From Streptomyces sp. TS71-3 (GTDB taxonomy: Bacteria; Actinomycetota; Actinomycetes; Streptomycetales; Streptomycetaceae), in assembly GCF_018327685.1 (NCBI RefSeq), contig NZ_BNEL01000003.1, forward strand, positions 2,294,001 through 2,358,000: a DNA stretch of 64,000 bases, given 5' to 3'. Shown piece by piece: positions 1 to 8,975 of the stretch. The position numbers and the translations under genes are program-made. A model generated the notes under the pieces. That model had not been told where the DNA came from, did no database searches, and was given only the letters and a program-made list of their open reading frames with translations. Within the stretch, counting starts at the first letter, position 1; every line of letters begins with the position of its first letter.

Positions 1-13
1 ACGCTCGGCGGTC

Positions 14-583
14 ATGGACGAAGAGTTGCGAGCGCTCACGGAGCGTTTACGGCGCGAGTCGGGTGGGGTGCCCGAGTTCGAGCGGCTGGTGGCGACCGCG
101 GACGCCGACGGGCTGGCCGCCGTGCTGACCGCGGCGGGGCAGCCGCTGTGGGCCAGGGAACTGGCCGCGTTCCGGCTGGGCAGTGGCCGCGACCGCCGTG
201 CCTTCGAGACGCTGGTGCTCCTGCTCAACCACCGCGACCCCGCGCGCTGCGCCTCGGCCGCCCGCGCCCTGGCCCGGCTGGGCGACCCGCGCACGGCCCG
301 CGCGGCGGCGGCCCTCGCCACCAACGAGCTCCGGGTCGCCTACGCCCTGCATCCCGTCCGGCTGCTCACCGAGCTGCGCGCACCGGAGGCGGTGCCCGCC
401 CTCATCACCACCCTCAGGCGGCGCCTGACGCCCCAGGACCCGTACGGCAAGGTGGCCCTGGCCTGCGTCGAGGGCCTGGGCGCCCTCGGCGACCGCCGCG
501 CACGCCCCGTCCTCACGGACGCCGCGGGCTACCCGCGCCTGGCGGCTGCGGCAGAGGCGGCGCTCGCCCGCTTGCCGGGCTGA
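14..583 (+). CDS. HEAT-repeat protein
   Basis: The 189-residue product is almost entirely short helical pairs rich in Ala, Leu and Arg, such as RDPARCASAARALARLGDPR, spaced about 30 residues apart. This is the pattern of HEAT/PBS-lyase-like scaffolds, which act through protein-protein contacts rather than catalysis. No signal peptide or membrane segment is visible. Codon 12 (bases 47-49) is TTA, read in Streptomyces by the bldA tRNA, so translation may be linked to development. Only 13 bases lie upstream in the window, so the promoter, and possibly an earlier start, cannot be judged. It converges on the radical SAM gene. Its partner is unknown. Confidence 0.8.
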   Translation: MDEELRALTERLRRESGGVPEFERLVATADADGLAAVLTAAGQPLWARELAAFRLGSGRDRRAFETLVLLLNHRDPARCASAARALARLGDPRTARAAAALATNELRVAYALHPVRLLTELRAPEAVPALITTLRRRLTPQDPYGKVALACVEGLGALGDRRARPVLTDAAGYPRLAAAAEAALARLPG

Positions 584-687
584 CGGCGCGCCCCGTGCAC
601 CTCGTTCGGTCCGGTGGCCCGGACCCGGAGACGGCCGCGACTGCCCCTTCGGCCCGGTGGCGGTCTGCGCGTTTCGCCGTGGCCGCT

Positions 688-769
688 CGCGCAGTTCCCC
701 GCGCCCCTGACAGGGCCGTGGCTGAGGGAGGCGCGTAGCGCCGCCTTTGAGGGGCGCGGGGAACTGCGC
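688..769. repeat. Inverted pair of the GCGCAGTTCCCCGCGCCCCT repeat
   Basis: A copy at 688-708 (CGCGCAGTTCCCCGCGCCCCT type) faces its reverse complement at 750-769, so the 584-846 gap can fold into a long hairpin. The same element recurs at about 9.9-10.1, 15.9-16.3 and 35.1 kb. The convergent position after two gene ends suggests a transcription-end or RNA-stability role, which is inference. No gene is seen in this gap. Confidence 0.8.
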
Positions 770-846
770 AAAAGCCCACGACGGCCAGGTGGTCCGGACT
801 CGACCGAAACCACTCCCACGGCCAACGCGGCGCCCCCGCCGCCCCC

Positions 847-1927
847 TCACAGGATGGTGAGCTGGGTATGCCCGCCCCCCCGCCTCCTCCGCGGGCACAG
901 CCCGCCCATGCTCCGGCTCCGGCTCCGGCATGCGCAGCCTCCGCGGGCCGCCCGCCCGCGCGGGCCCGATGCCGAACTCGCGGGCCAGGTCGTGCACCTC
1001 GCGCGTCACCCGGCGCTGGTACCACTTGGGCGCGTACGCACCGGCCGCGTACAGCCGCTCGTAGCGCCGCACCAGGTGGGGGTGGTGCTGCTCCAGCCAC
1101 GCCATGTACCACTCGCGGGCGCCCGGCCGCAGGTGCAGCACGAGCGGCGTCACGGAGGTCGCGCCGGCCGCGGCGATGGCGCGGACCGTGGCGCGGAGCT
1201 GGTCGGGGTGGTCGCTCAGGAACGGCAGCACGGGCGCCATCAGCACCCCGCAGCCCAGGCCCGCGTCGGTCAGCGTCCGCACCACGTCCAGGCGCCGCTG
1301 CGGGGCCGGCGTGCCGGGCTCCACGGAGTGCCACAGCTCCTGGTCGACGAAGCCCACCGACACCGACAGGCCCACGTCGGTGACCTGCGCGGCCTCGGTG
1401 AGCAGGTCCAGGTCGCGCAGGATCAGGGTGCCCTTGGTCAGGATGGAGAACGGGTTGGCGTGGTCGCGCAGCGCCGCGATGATGCCCGGCATGAGCCGGT
1501 AGCGGCCCTCGGCGCGCTGGTAGCAGTCGACGTTGGTGCCCATCGCTATGTGCTCGCCCCGCCAGCGCGCCGAGCCGAGCTGGCGGCGGAGCAGCTCGGG
1601 GGCGTTGACCTTCACCACGATCTGCGAGTCGAAGCCGTGCCCGGTGTCCAGGTCGAGGTAGCTGTGGGTCTTGCGGGCGAAACAGTAGACGCAGGCGTGA
1701 CTGCAGCCTCGGTACGGGTTGACCGTCCACTCGAAGGGCATCCGGGAGGCGCCCGGGACGCGGTTGACGATCGACCGCGCGCGCACCTCGTGGAAGGTGA
1801 TGCCGCGGAACTCCGGGGTGTCGAAGGTGCGGGTCGTCACCGCGGCGGTGCCGAACAGCGCGATGTCCCCGGGCACACCGCCGTCCGGACCCATGGCGGG
1901 CTTCTCTGTGAGGTTCTCCCAGCGCAT
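847..1927 (-). CDS. Rv2578c/SplB-like radical SAM protein, frameshifted near the C-terminus
   Basis: The start at 1927 is set by AGGAGG five bases upstream. The product carries a radical SAM cluster motif CxxxCxxC at Cys75, Cys79 and Cys82 in RGCSHACVYCFARKTH, matching the actinobacterial Rv2578c family related to spore photoproduct lyase; the chemistry of these proteins is not established. The start frame has no stop until far downstream, where it runs antisense through the HEAT gene. One base out of frame the sequence reads HTQLTIL then TGA at 847-849, a typical family ending. The span is 1081 nt, one base too many, and the shift falls in a seven-C run at 875-881. A base-calling error or a genuine slippage site is equally possible. 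A LexA-type box lies upstream. Confidence 0.8.
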
Positions 1928-1972
1928 GACGCCTCCTAGACGGCGCTCGGCAGCAGCACGCGACACACAATA

Positions 1973-1984
1973 GAACACATGTTC
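1973..1984. promoter_or_regulatory. LexA (SOS) box candidate
   Basis: GAACACATGTTC is a perfect 12-bp palindrome matching the actinobacterial LexA core GAAC-N4-GTTC. It lies about 45 bases upstream of the radical SAM start and 112 bases before the divergent SRPBCC gene. As I recall, M. tuberculosis Rv2578c is DNA-damage inducible, which fits. Confidence 0.65.
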
Positions 1985-2096
1985 CCTTGATCGTGCGCGC
2001 CGGTGTCCGGCGGCGTGCCGCGCGCCCTGATTTGGGTGCGCGGACCGCGGGGTGATTGGCTGTGATCGTCCGTGTGGCAACCAGGGAGGAAGTGTC

Positions 2097-2540
2097 ATGG
2101 CGCAGGTCGAGGCCGTCACCGAACGGATCATCGCGGCTCAGCCGGACGACGTCTTCGACGCGCTGGCCGACTACAGCGGCACCCGGGAGTCGGTGCTCAC
2201 CGAGCACTTCAGCGAGTACGAGGTGCGCGAGGGCGGCGACGGCGAGGGGACCCTCGTGCACTGGAAGCTCCAGGCCACCAGCAAGCGGGTGCGGGACTGC
2301 CTGATGGAGGTGACCGAGCCCACCGACGGCGAGCTCGTCGAGCGGGACCGGAACTCGTCGATGGTCAGCACCTGGCGGGTCACCCCCGCGGGCGAGGGCA
2401 AGGCCCGGGTGGTCGTCACCACGGTCTGGAACGGCGCCGGCGGCATCGGCGGGTTCTTCGAGAAGACCTTCGCGCCCAAGGGCCTCGGCCGGATCTACGG
2501 GGCCGTGCTGGACAAGCTCGCGCAGCGCCTCGAAAGCTGA
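2097..2540 (+). CDS. SRPBCC (START-like) family protein
   Basis: This 147-residue protein begins at the ATG preceded by AGGGAGGA. The N-terminal strand (QVEAVTERIIAAQPDDVFDAL) and the overall length fit the SRPBCC/polyketide-cyclase-like fold, a small hydrophobic-ligand pocket. No catalytic set or membrane segment can be named, so the ligand is unknown. It is divergent from the radical SAM gene over a 169-base spacer that holds the LexA-type palindrome, so it could share DNA-damage control, although the box is nearer the other gene. It is followed by about 230 bases before the peptidase run. Confidence 0.75.
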   Translation: MAQVEAVTERIIAAQPDDVFDALADYSGTRESVLTEHFSEYEVREGGDGEGTLVHWKLQATSKRVRDCLMEVTEPTDGELVERDRNSSMVSTWRVTPAGEGKARVVVTTVWNGAGGIGGFFEKTFAPKGLGRIYGAVLDKLAQRLES

Positions 2541-2769
2541 CACCGGGACCGCTCGCCACCGCCCCCGGGACCGGCCCTCGGCCCCCGGGGACCGGCGGCG
2601 CCCGGCGGCCGCCTCGATCCGGTCGCCGCTCTCGGCCCGGCCCCGCACCGGGTGCCCCATCAGATCCCGTTCGCCCGGCCCGCACCGGTGGTGCGGCATG
2701 ACCACTTGCGCCACAGCGGACGAGCATGTTGGCTTTCATCGGCTCTGACCTGGGGAGAACGGAGGGCGA

Positions 2770-3606
2770 GTGAAGATCGTCATCAGCGCCGACATGGAGG
2801 GCGCGACGGGCGTGACCTGGCCCGCGGACGTACTTCCCGGCACTCCGCAGTGGGAGCGCTGCCGGGCGATGTTCACCTCGGACGTCAACGCCGCCGTCCT
2901 CGGACTCCTGGACGGCGGAGCCGACGAGGTGCTCATCAACGAGGCCCACTGGACGATGCGCAACCTCCTCCTGGAGAACCTGGACGAGCGCGCCCAGATG
3001 CTCACCGGCCGCCACAAGTCCCTGTCCATGGTGGAGGGAGTGCAGCACGGCGACGTCGACGGCATCGCGTTCGTCGGCTACCACACGGGCGCCGGCATGG
3101 AGGGCGTCCTCGCCCACACCTACCTCGCCAACTCCATCACCGGCGTCTGGCTGAACGGCCGGCGGGCCAGCGAGGGCCTGCTGAACGCCGCCGTCGTCGC
3201 CGAGTACGGCATCCCCGTGGTCCTGGTCACCGGGGACGACCTCACCTGCGAGGACGCCCTCGGCTACGCGCCCGAGGCGCTGAAGGTCGCCGTCAAGGAC
3301 CACGTCTCGCGGTACGCCGCGGTGTGCCGCACCCCGGCCCGCACCGCCGCCGACATCAGGGCCGCCGCCGAGCAGGCCGCCGCCCTCGCCGTGCGGTACG
3401 AGCCCGCCGCGGACGCGGGGCCGTACACCGTGCGGGTGGAGTTCGACGCGGAGCACCTGTCGATGGCGACCACCGTCGTCCCGGGTGTCACCAGGACCGG
3501 TGAGCGCACCGTCGAGTACACCAGCGACACCATGTACGAGGGCATCCGTACCTTCAAGGCGGTCACCACGATCGCCTCGGCCGCCGTGGAGGAGCAGTAT
3601 GGCTGA
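2770..3606 (+). CDS. M55 family D-aminopeptidase (DppA-like)
   Basis: The GTG start follows GGAGGGCGA by a very short gap. The N-terminus MKIVISADMEGATGV is the M55 signature, with Asp8 and Glu10; His60 in NEAHWT and His105 in GYHTGAG match the remaining zinc-ligand pattern of B. subtilis DppA, a decameric D-aminopeptidase acting on D-Ala-D-Ala and D-Ala-Gly-Gly. The 278-residue length is normal. There is no signal peptide, so it is probably cytoplasmic. It overlaps the next gene by 8 bases and starts a four-peptidase run. Recycling of wall-derived or D-amino-acid peptides is the likely role, but no transporter is adjacent. Confidence 0.9.
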   Translation: MKIVISADMEGATGVTWPADVLPGTPQWERCRAMFTSDVNAAVLGLLDGGADEVLINEAHWTMRNLLLENLDERAQMLTGRHKSLSMVEGVQHGDVDGIAFVGYHTGAGMEGVLAHTYLANSITGVWLNGRRASEGLLNAAVVAEYGIPVVLVTGDDLTCEDALGYAPEALKVAVKDHVSRYAAVCRTPARTAADIRAAAEQAAALAVRYEPAADAGPYTVRVEFDAEHLSMATTVVPGVTRTGERTVEYTSDTMYEGIRTFKAVTTIASAAVEEQYG

Positions 3607-5020
3607 GCAGTACGGGACGGCACCGGGAGCCGCGGGCCCCGCGGCGGCAGAGCGCCCGTCGGTGAACGGCAGCGCGCCGTCCGCGTCCGGCGCGGCGGCC
3701 CCGGGTCCCGACGCGCGGGCGCTCGACGAGGTGGTGCGCTTCACCTCCGAGCTGATCCGCATCGACACGTCCAACTACGGCGGCGGCTCCTGCAAGGAGC
3801 GGCCCGCGGCCGAGTACGCCGCCGAACTGCTCGCGGACGCCGGCCTCACCCCCACCCTGCTGGAGCGCACTCCCGGCCGCACCAACGTGGTCGCCCGCAT
3901 CCCCGGCTCCGACCCGGGCGCCCCGGCCCTGCTGGTCCACGGCCACCTGGACGTGGTGCCCGCGCAGGCCGACGACTGGAGCGTGCACCCGTTCTCCGGC
4001 GAGGTCGCCGACGGCGTCGTCTGGGGCCGCGGCGCCATCGACATGAAGAACATGGACGCGATGATCCTCGCCGTGGCCCGCCACTGGGCGCGCGGCGGCA
4101 TCCGGCCCCGCCGCGACATCGTGATCGCCTTCACCGCCGACGAGGAGGCCAGCGCCGAGGACGGCTCCGGCTTCCTCGCCGACCGGCACGCCGTGCTCTT
4201 CGAGGGCTGCACGGAGGGCATCAGCGAGTCGGGGGCGTTCACCCTGCACGACGGGCAGGGCCGCCACATCTACCCCATCGCGGCAGGCGAGCGCGGCACG
4301 GCCTGGCTGAAGCTGACCGCCCGCGGCGTCGCCGGTCACGGCTCGCGGATCAACAGCGACAACGCGGTCACCCGCCTCGCCGCCGCCATCACGCGCATCG
4401 GCGAGTACGAGTGGCCCGTCCGGCTCACCCCGACCGTCCGCGCCGCCCTCACGGAACTCGCCGCGCTCTACGGCGTCGAGGCCGACCTCGACGGCGCCGA
4501 CAGCGGTGTGGACGACCTGATCGCCCGCCTCGGCCACGCCGGCCGGCTCGTCGCCCCGACCGCCCGCAACAGCGCCAACCCGACCATGCTGGACGCCGGC
4601 TACAAGGTCAACGTCATCCCCGGCGAGGCCGTCGCCCACGTCGACGGGCGCTACCTGCCGGGCGGCGAGGAGGAGTTCAGGGCCACCCTCGACCGGCTCA
4701 CCGGCCCCCATGTCGACTGGGAGTTCGCGCACCGCGAGATCGCCCTCCAGGCGCCCGTCGACTCGCCCACGTTCGCCAGGATGCGCACCGCCATCGAGGA
4801 GTTCGCGCCCGAGGCCCACGTGGTGCCGTTCTGCATGCCCGGCGGCACCGACGCCAAGCAGTTCTCGCGGCTCGGCATCACCGGGTACGGCTACACCCCG
4901 CTGAAGCTGCCCGAGGGCTTCGACTACCACGCGCTGTTCCACGGCGTCGACGAGCGGGTGCCGGTCGAGGCGCTGCACTTCGGCGTCCGCGTCCTCGACC
5001 GCTTCCTGCGCACGGCATGA
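3599..5020 (+). CDS. M20 family metallopeptidase (ArgE/DapE/carboxypeptidase type)
   Basis: The ATG at 3599 sits inside the end of the M55 gene, which suggests translational coupling. The 473-residue protein has the di-zinc hydrolase motifs: His116 and Asp118 in VHGHLDVVP, Asp148 in GRGAIDMKN, and Glu182/Glu183 in TADEEAS. A C-terminal FHGVDERVPVEAL segment supplies the last metal-site His. The first 40 residues are low-complexity Ala/Pro/Ser, unlike the family core, so a later start would not be surprising. Substrate specificity (acyl-amino acid, dipeptide or other) cannot be read from the sequence. Confidence 0.88.
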   Translation: MAEQYGTAPGAAGPAAAERPSVNGSAPSASGAAAPGPDARALDEVVRFTSELIRIDTSNYGGGSCKERPAAEYAAELLADAGLTPTLLERTPGRTNVVARIPGSDPGAPALLVHGHLDVVPAQADDWSVHPFSGEVADGVVWGRGAIDMKNMDAMILAVARHWARGGIRPRRDIVIAFTADEEASAEDGSGFLADRHAVLFEGCTEGISESGAFTLHDGQGRHIYPIAAGERGTAWLKLTARGVAGHGSRINSDNAVTRLAAAITRIGEYEWPVRLTPTVRAALTELAALYGVEADLDGADSGVDDLIARLGHAGRLVAPTARNSANPTMLDAGYKVNVIPGEAVAHVDGRYLPGGEEEFRATLDRLTGPHVDWEFAHREIALQAPVDSPTFARMRTAIEEFAPEAHVVPFCMPGGTDAKQFSRLGITGYGYTPLKLPEGFDYHALFHGVDERVPVEALHFGVRVLDRFLRTA

Positions 5021-5074
5021 GGGCCGCCCGCCGCCCGCACGGCAACCCCGGCGGGCACACCACAGGCGCCGGCA

Positions 5075-5098
5075 TCCGGACGCACGCCCGCGTCCGGA
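5075..5098. terminator. Small stem-loop between M20 and S9 genes
   Basis: TCCGGACGC pairs perfectly with GCGTCCGGA across a six-base loop in a 115-base gap. It could attenuate or end transcripts from upstream, implying that the S9-S66 pair may also have its own promoter. The stem is short, so the call is weak. Confidence 0.35.
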
Positions 5099-5135
5099 CC
5101 GGCACGAGCAACGTGAACACAGCGGGAATGGGGAG

Positions 5136-7136
5136 ATGATGCGGACTCAGCCGTACGGATCCTGGCCGTCGCCGATCGACGCGCGGCTCGCCGCCGCGCA
5201 CGACGGGCGCCCCGAGAACGTCGGGTTCGTCGGGGACGAGGCATGGTGGACCGAGCCGCGGCCCACCGAGGGCGGGCGGCGCGCCCTGATGCGGCGCAGG
5301 CCGGGCGGGGCGCCCGTCTCCGTGCTGCCGGCGCCGTGGAACGTGCGCAGCCGCGTCATCGAATACGGCGGGCAGCCCTGGGCCGGCGTGGCACGGCCCG
5401 GCGCGGCGGGGCCCCTGCTGGTCTTCGCCGACTTCACCGACCAGCGCCTGTACGCGTACGAGCCCGACGTGGCCGGTGCCGAACCCCGCCCGCTGACCCC
5501 GCTCTCCCCGGTGGGCGGCGGGCTGCGCTGGGTCGATCCCACCGTGCACGCCGAGCGCGGCGAGGTCTGGTGTGTCCTGGAGGAGTTCACCGGCGAGGGC
5601 CCGGCCGACCTCCGGCGCGTGCTGGCCGCCGTACCGCTGGACGGCTCCGCGGCCGAGGACCGCGGCGCCGTACGGGAACTGGCCGACGACCGGCACCGCT
5701 TCGTCACCGGCGCCCGCCTGTCGCCGGACGGCACCCGGGCCGCCTGGCTGGCCTGGGACCACCCCCGGATGCCGTGGGACAGCACGCGGGTGCTGCTCGC
5801 CGAGGTCCGCGCCGACGGCACGCTCTCCGAGCCGGTCCAGGTCGCCGGCGGAGGGGAGGAGGCCGTCTCGCAGGTCGAGTGGGACCACGCGGGCCGGCTG
5901 CTGTTCGCCAGCGACCGCACCGGCTGGTGGAACCTCTACCGGGCGGACGGCACCGGCCCGGCGGACGTCGCCGCGGCGGCCCCGCTCCGGGCGCGCGACG
6001 AGGAGTTCGCCGGGCCGCTCTGGCGGATCGGCGCGCGCTGGTTCGCGGCGCTGCCCGACGGGCGGATCGCCGTGCTGCACGGCAAGGGCGCGCTCGCCCT
6101 CGGCATCCTCGACCCGGACAGCGGCAAGGTCACCGACATCGGCGGCCCCTGGACCGAGTGGACCGCGACGCTCTCCGTGCACGGCACCCGCGTGGTCGGC
6201 GTGGCCGCCGGAACCCACCGCGGCCACGAGGTGGTCGAGGCCGACGCCGTCACCGGGGAGGCCGCCGTGATCGGCTCCCCGCACGAGGACCCGGTGGACC
6301 CCGCGTACTACCCCGAACCGGAGGTCCGCACCTTCCCGGGCCCCGGCGGCCGGGAGATCCACGCCCAGGTCTACCCGCCGCACCACCCCGAGCACGCCGG
6401 CCCCGACGGCGAGCTGCCGCCGTACGTGGTCTGGGCGCACGGCGGCCCCACCTCGCGCGTCCCGCTCGTCCTCGACCTGGAGATCGCCTACTTCACCTCC
6501 CGCGGCATCGGGGTCGTCGAGGTCAACTACGGCGGCTCCGCGGGATACGGCCGCGCCTACCGCAACCGCCTGAACGAGCAGTGGGGCGTCGTGGACGTCG
6601 AGGACTGCGCCGCGGTGGCCTCGGCGCTGGCCGAGGAGGGCACCGCGGACCCCGGCCGGCTCGCCATCCGCGGCGGCAGCGCCGGCGGCTGGACCACGGC
6701 CGCCTCGCTCGCCACCACCGACCGGTACGCCTGCGGCACCATCCTCTTCCCCATCCTCGACCTCACCGCCTGGGGCAGCGGCGAGACGCACGACTTCGAG
6801 TCCCAGTACCTGGAGTCGCTGATCGGCCCGCTCGCCGAGGTGCCCGAGCGGTACCGGGAGCGCTCGCCCTCCGAGCACGCCGGCCAGGTCACGGCGCCCT
6901 TCCTGCTGCTCCAGGGCCTGGACGACGTGATCTGCCCGCCCTCGCAGTGCGAGCGCTTCCTCGCCAAGCTGGCGGGCCGGGACCTGCCGCACGCCTACAT
7001 CGCCTTCGAGGGCGAGGGGCACGGCTTCCGGCGCGCGGACTCCATGATCCGCTCGCTGGAGGCGGAGCTGTCCCTGTACGCGCAGGTCTTCGGGCTGAAC
7101 CCGCCCGGCATCCCCACCCTGCAGCTCACCCGATGA
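5136..7136 (+). CDS. S9 family prolyl oligopeptidase-type peptidase
   Basis: The 666-residue product has the two-part S9 layout: an N-terminal region of about 400 residues with blade-like repeats (for example LLFASDRTGWWNLYRADGTG), then an alpha/beta hydrolase domain. The nucleophile is Ser515 in GGSAGGW, with Asp596/Asp597 in GLDDVICPP and His629 in GEGHGF completing the triad. Such enzymes remove dipeptides or cut short peptides. No signal peptide is visible. It starts at the first of two adjacent ATG codons behind GGGGAG and overlaps the following gene by ATGA, so those two are translationally coupled. Confidence 0.9.
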   Translation: MMRTQPYGSWPSPIDARLAAAHDGRPENVGFVGDEAWWTEPRPTEGGRRALMRRRPGGAPVSVLPAPWNVRSRVIEYGGQPWAGVARPGAAGPLLVFADFTDQRLYAYEPDVAGAEPRPLTPLSPVGGGLRWVDPTVHAERGEVWCVLEEFTGEGPADLRRVLAAVPLDGSAAEDRGAVRELADDRHRFVTGARLSPDGTRAAWLAWDHPRMPWDSTRVLLAEVRADGTLSEPVQVAGGGEEAVSQVEWDHAGRLLFASDRTGWWNLYRADGTGPADVAAAAPLRARDEEFAGPLWRIGARWFAALPDGRIAVLHGKGALALGILDPDSGKVTDIGGPWTEWTATLSVHGTRVVGVAAGTHRGHEVVEADAVTGEAAVIGSPHEDPVDPAYYPEPEVRTFPGPGGREIHAQVYPPHHPEHAGPDGELPPYVVWAHGGPTSRVPLVLDLEIAYFTSRGIGVVEVNYGGSAGYGRAYRNRLNEQWGVVDVEDCAAVASALAEEGTADPGRLAIRGGSAGGWTTAASLATTDRYACGTILFPILDLTAWGSGETHDFESQYLESLIGPLAEVPERYRERSPSEHAGQVTAPFLLLQGLDDVICPPSQCERFLAKLAGRDLPHAYIAFEGEGHGFRRADSMIRSLEAELSLYAQVFGLNPPGIPTLQLTR

Positions 7137-8188
7137 CGGCGTCCGACGCGGCCCCGGCGCCGGGTGCCGGCGCCCCTCCCGTGTCCGCCGTGCCGGGCGG
7201 CGCCGGTGCCGGCCGGGTGCCGGCGCGCGAAGGTGCCGCGGCGGCCCCGGCGCCCCTGCGACCGCTGACCCGGCCCGCCCGGCTGCGCCCCGGCTCGCGG
7301 GTGGCCGTGGTCGCGCCCAGCGGGCCGGTGCCCGCGGACCGCCTCGAAGCGGGGCTCGACATCCTCCGCGGCTGGCACCTGGACCCCGTCGTCGGCTCCC
7401 ATGTGCTGGACCGGCACCCCGACTTCGGATACCTCGCGGGGACGGACGCCGACCGTGCGGCCGACCTCCAGCGGGCCTGGTGCGACCCGGCCGTCGAGGC
7501 GGTGCTGTGCGCCCGCGGCGGCTACGGGGTGCAGCGCATGGTGGACCTGCTCGACTGGGACGCGCTGCGGGCCGCGGGCCCCAAGGTGTTCCTGGGCTTC
7601 AGCGACATCACGGCGCTGCACGAGGCGTTCGCCGCCCGGATGGGCCTCGCCACCGTGCACGGGCCGATGGTCGGGGGCGTCGACTTCGTCAAGAGCACCC
7701 GTGCCCAGGACCACCTGCGGGCCACCCTGTTCGCGCCGGAGAGCACCGCCGTGATCCGGGGCGGCCGGGTCCTCGTGCCCGGCCGGGCGGAGGGCGTCAC
7801 GTTCGGCGGCTGCCTCTCGCTGCTCGCCGCGGGCGCCGGCACCCCCGATACCCGGCCCTCGGCGCGCGGTGGCGTGCTGCTCCTGGAGGACGTCGGCGAG
7901 GAGGCGTACCGGCTGGACCGCTACCTCACCCAGCTGGCGCGCGCCGGATGGTTCGACGGGGTGAGCGGGGTGGTGCTCGGCTCCTGGGAGCAGTGCGGTC
8001 CGCCCGGCGAGCTGGCGGCCCTGTTCGCCGACCGGCTCGGGGGCCTCGGCGTTCCCGTCGTGGCGGATGCCGGCTTCGGTCACTGCACGGACGCGCTCAC
8101 CATGCCCCTCGGCGCCCGCGCCGAGCTGGTCGCGGACGACCCCGGCGCCGAGCCGGAACTGCGGCTGGCGGAACCCGCCCTCGCCTGA
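7133..8188 (+). CDS. S66 family LD-carboxypeptidase (LdcA-like)
   Basis: The ATGA overlap with the S9 gene fixes the start. The 351-residue protein has a 50-residue Ala/Pro-rich leader, then the S66 core. Ser157 in GFSDIT, Glu252 in LLEDVGEE and His317 in GFGHCTDAL match the Ser-Glu-His triad known from Pseudomonas LdcA. LD-carboxypeptidases remove the terminal D-Ala from tetrapeptides during murein recycling; related S66 members such as MccF hydrolyse microcin C instead, and the sequence alone does not separate the two. With the D-aminopeptidase upstream, a role in muropeptide or D-amino-acid peptide breakdown is the best reading. Confidence 0.88.
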   Translation: MTASDAAPAPGAGAPPVSAVPGGAGAGRVPAREGAAAAPAPLRPLTRPARLRPGSRVAVVAPSGPVPADRLEAGLDILRGWHLDPVVGSHVLDRHPDFGYLAGTDADRAADLQRAWCDPAVEAVLCARGGYGVQRMVDLLDWDALRAAGPKVFLGFSDITALHEAFAARMGLATVHGPMVGGVDFVKSTRAQDHLRATLFAPESTAVIRGGRVLVPGRAEGVTFGGCLSLLAAGAGTPDTRPSARGGVLLLEDVGEEAYRLDRYLTQLARAGWFDGVSGVVLGSWEQCGPPGELAALFADRLGGLGVPVVADAGFGHCTDALTMPLGARAELVADDPGAEPELRLAEPALA

Positions 8189-8343
8189 CCGGCCGGGGCC
8201 AGCGGGTATGCCTGTGCCCGCGCCCCCGCCGGGCGGCCTCGCGCCGTGCCGGGCCTTCCCGCGCCGGTCGACGCTCCGGCCGGGCTCCCGAACGGCCCAG
8301 TAATCGCACACCCGGCGTGCGCCCCCCGGCGTAATGTGGCCGG

Positions 8344-8886
8344 ATGCCGCAGACCTCCTTCCTCGCCGCAGCCCCCCAGGTGGGCATACGCCACATCACC
8401 GTCGCGGACGGACCGGAGTTCACCGCGCGCGTGCGGGAGAGCACCGCGCTGCACCAGCCGTGGCTGTTCCCGCCCACCGGCCTGGAGAACTTCACCGCGT
8501 ACGCCACCCGGCTCATCGAGGACCCCACCCGGCACGGCTTCCTGGTCTGCACCCGCGACGGGGGCCTGGCCGGCTTCATCAACATCAACAACGTCGTCGA
8601 GGGCGCCTTCTGGAGCGGCGCCCTCGGCTACGGCGTCTTCGCGCACGCCGCCGGGCGGGGCCTGATGCGCGAGGGCCTGCGGCTCGTCGTGGACCACGCC
8701 TTCGGCACCCTGGGCCTGCACCGGCTGGAGATCAACGTGCAGCCCGGCAACGCCGCCTCCGTCGCGCTGGCCCGGAGCGCCGGGTTCCGGCTGGAGGGCT
8801 ACTCGCCGAAGTTCCTCTACGTCGACGGCGCCTGGCGCGACCACGAGCGGTGGGCCCGCACGGCCGAGATGCCGGCTCCCCGCTGA
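8344..8886 (+). CDS. GNAT N-acetyltransferase (RimJ/RimL-like)
   Basis: This 180-residue protein has the single-domain RimJ/RimL layout: an N-terminal IRHITVADGPEF strand, a central FWSGALGYGVFAHAAGRGLMREG segment corresponding to the acetyl-CoA loop, and HRLEINVQPGNAASVALARSAGF near the C-terminus, a strong family signature. It would transfer acetyl from acetyl-CoA to an amino group, possibly a protein N-terminus or amino acid. It is about 155 bases after the peptidase run, so probably transcribed separately. The acceptor is unknown. Confidence 0.88.
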   Translation: MPQTSFLAAAPQVGIRHITVADGPEFTARVRESTALHQPWLFPPTGLENFTAYATRLIEDPTRHGFLVCTRDGGLAGFININNVVEGAFWSGALGYGVFAHAAGRGLMREGLRLVVDHAFGTLGLHRLEINVQPGNAASVALARSAGFRLEGYSPKFLYVDGAWRDHERWARTAEMPAPR

Positions 8887-8975
8887 CCCCCGGGCCGGGT
8901 CCTGCTGACCCCGACCGTGCCGCTGGCCCCGTCCGTGCCATTGAGGCGGATGCGCGCCTCGGCGACGATGGGCGC

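Noticed and set aside
47..2131. Minus-strand open frame through the HEAT gene
   Set aside because: It is the radical SAM frame running on after the shifted end; the distal part is antisense to a real gene and has no domain.
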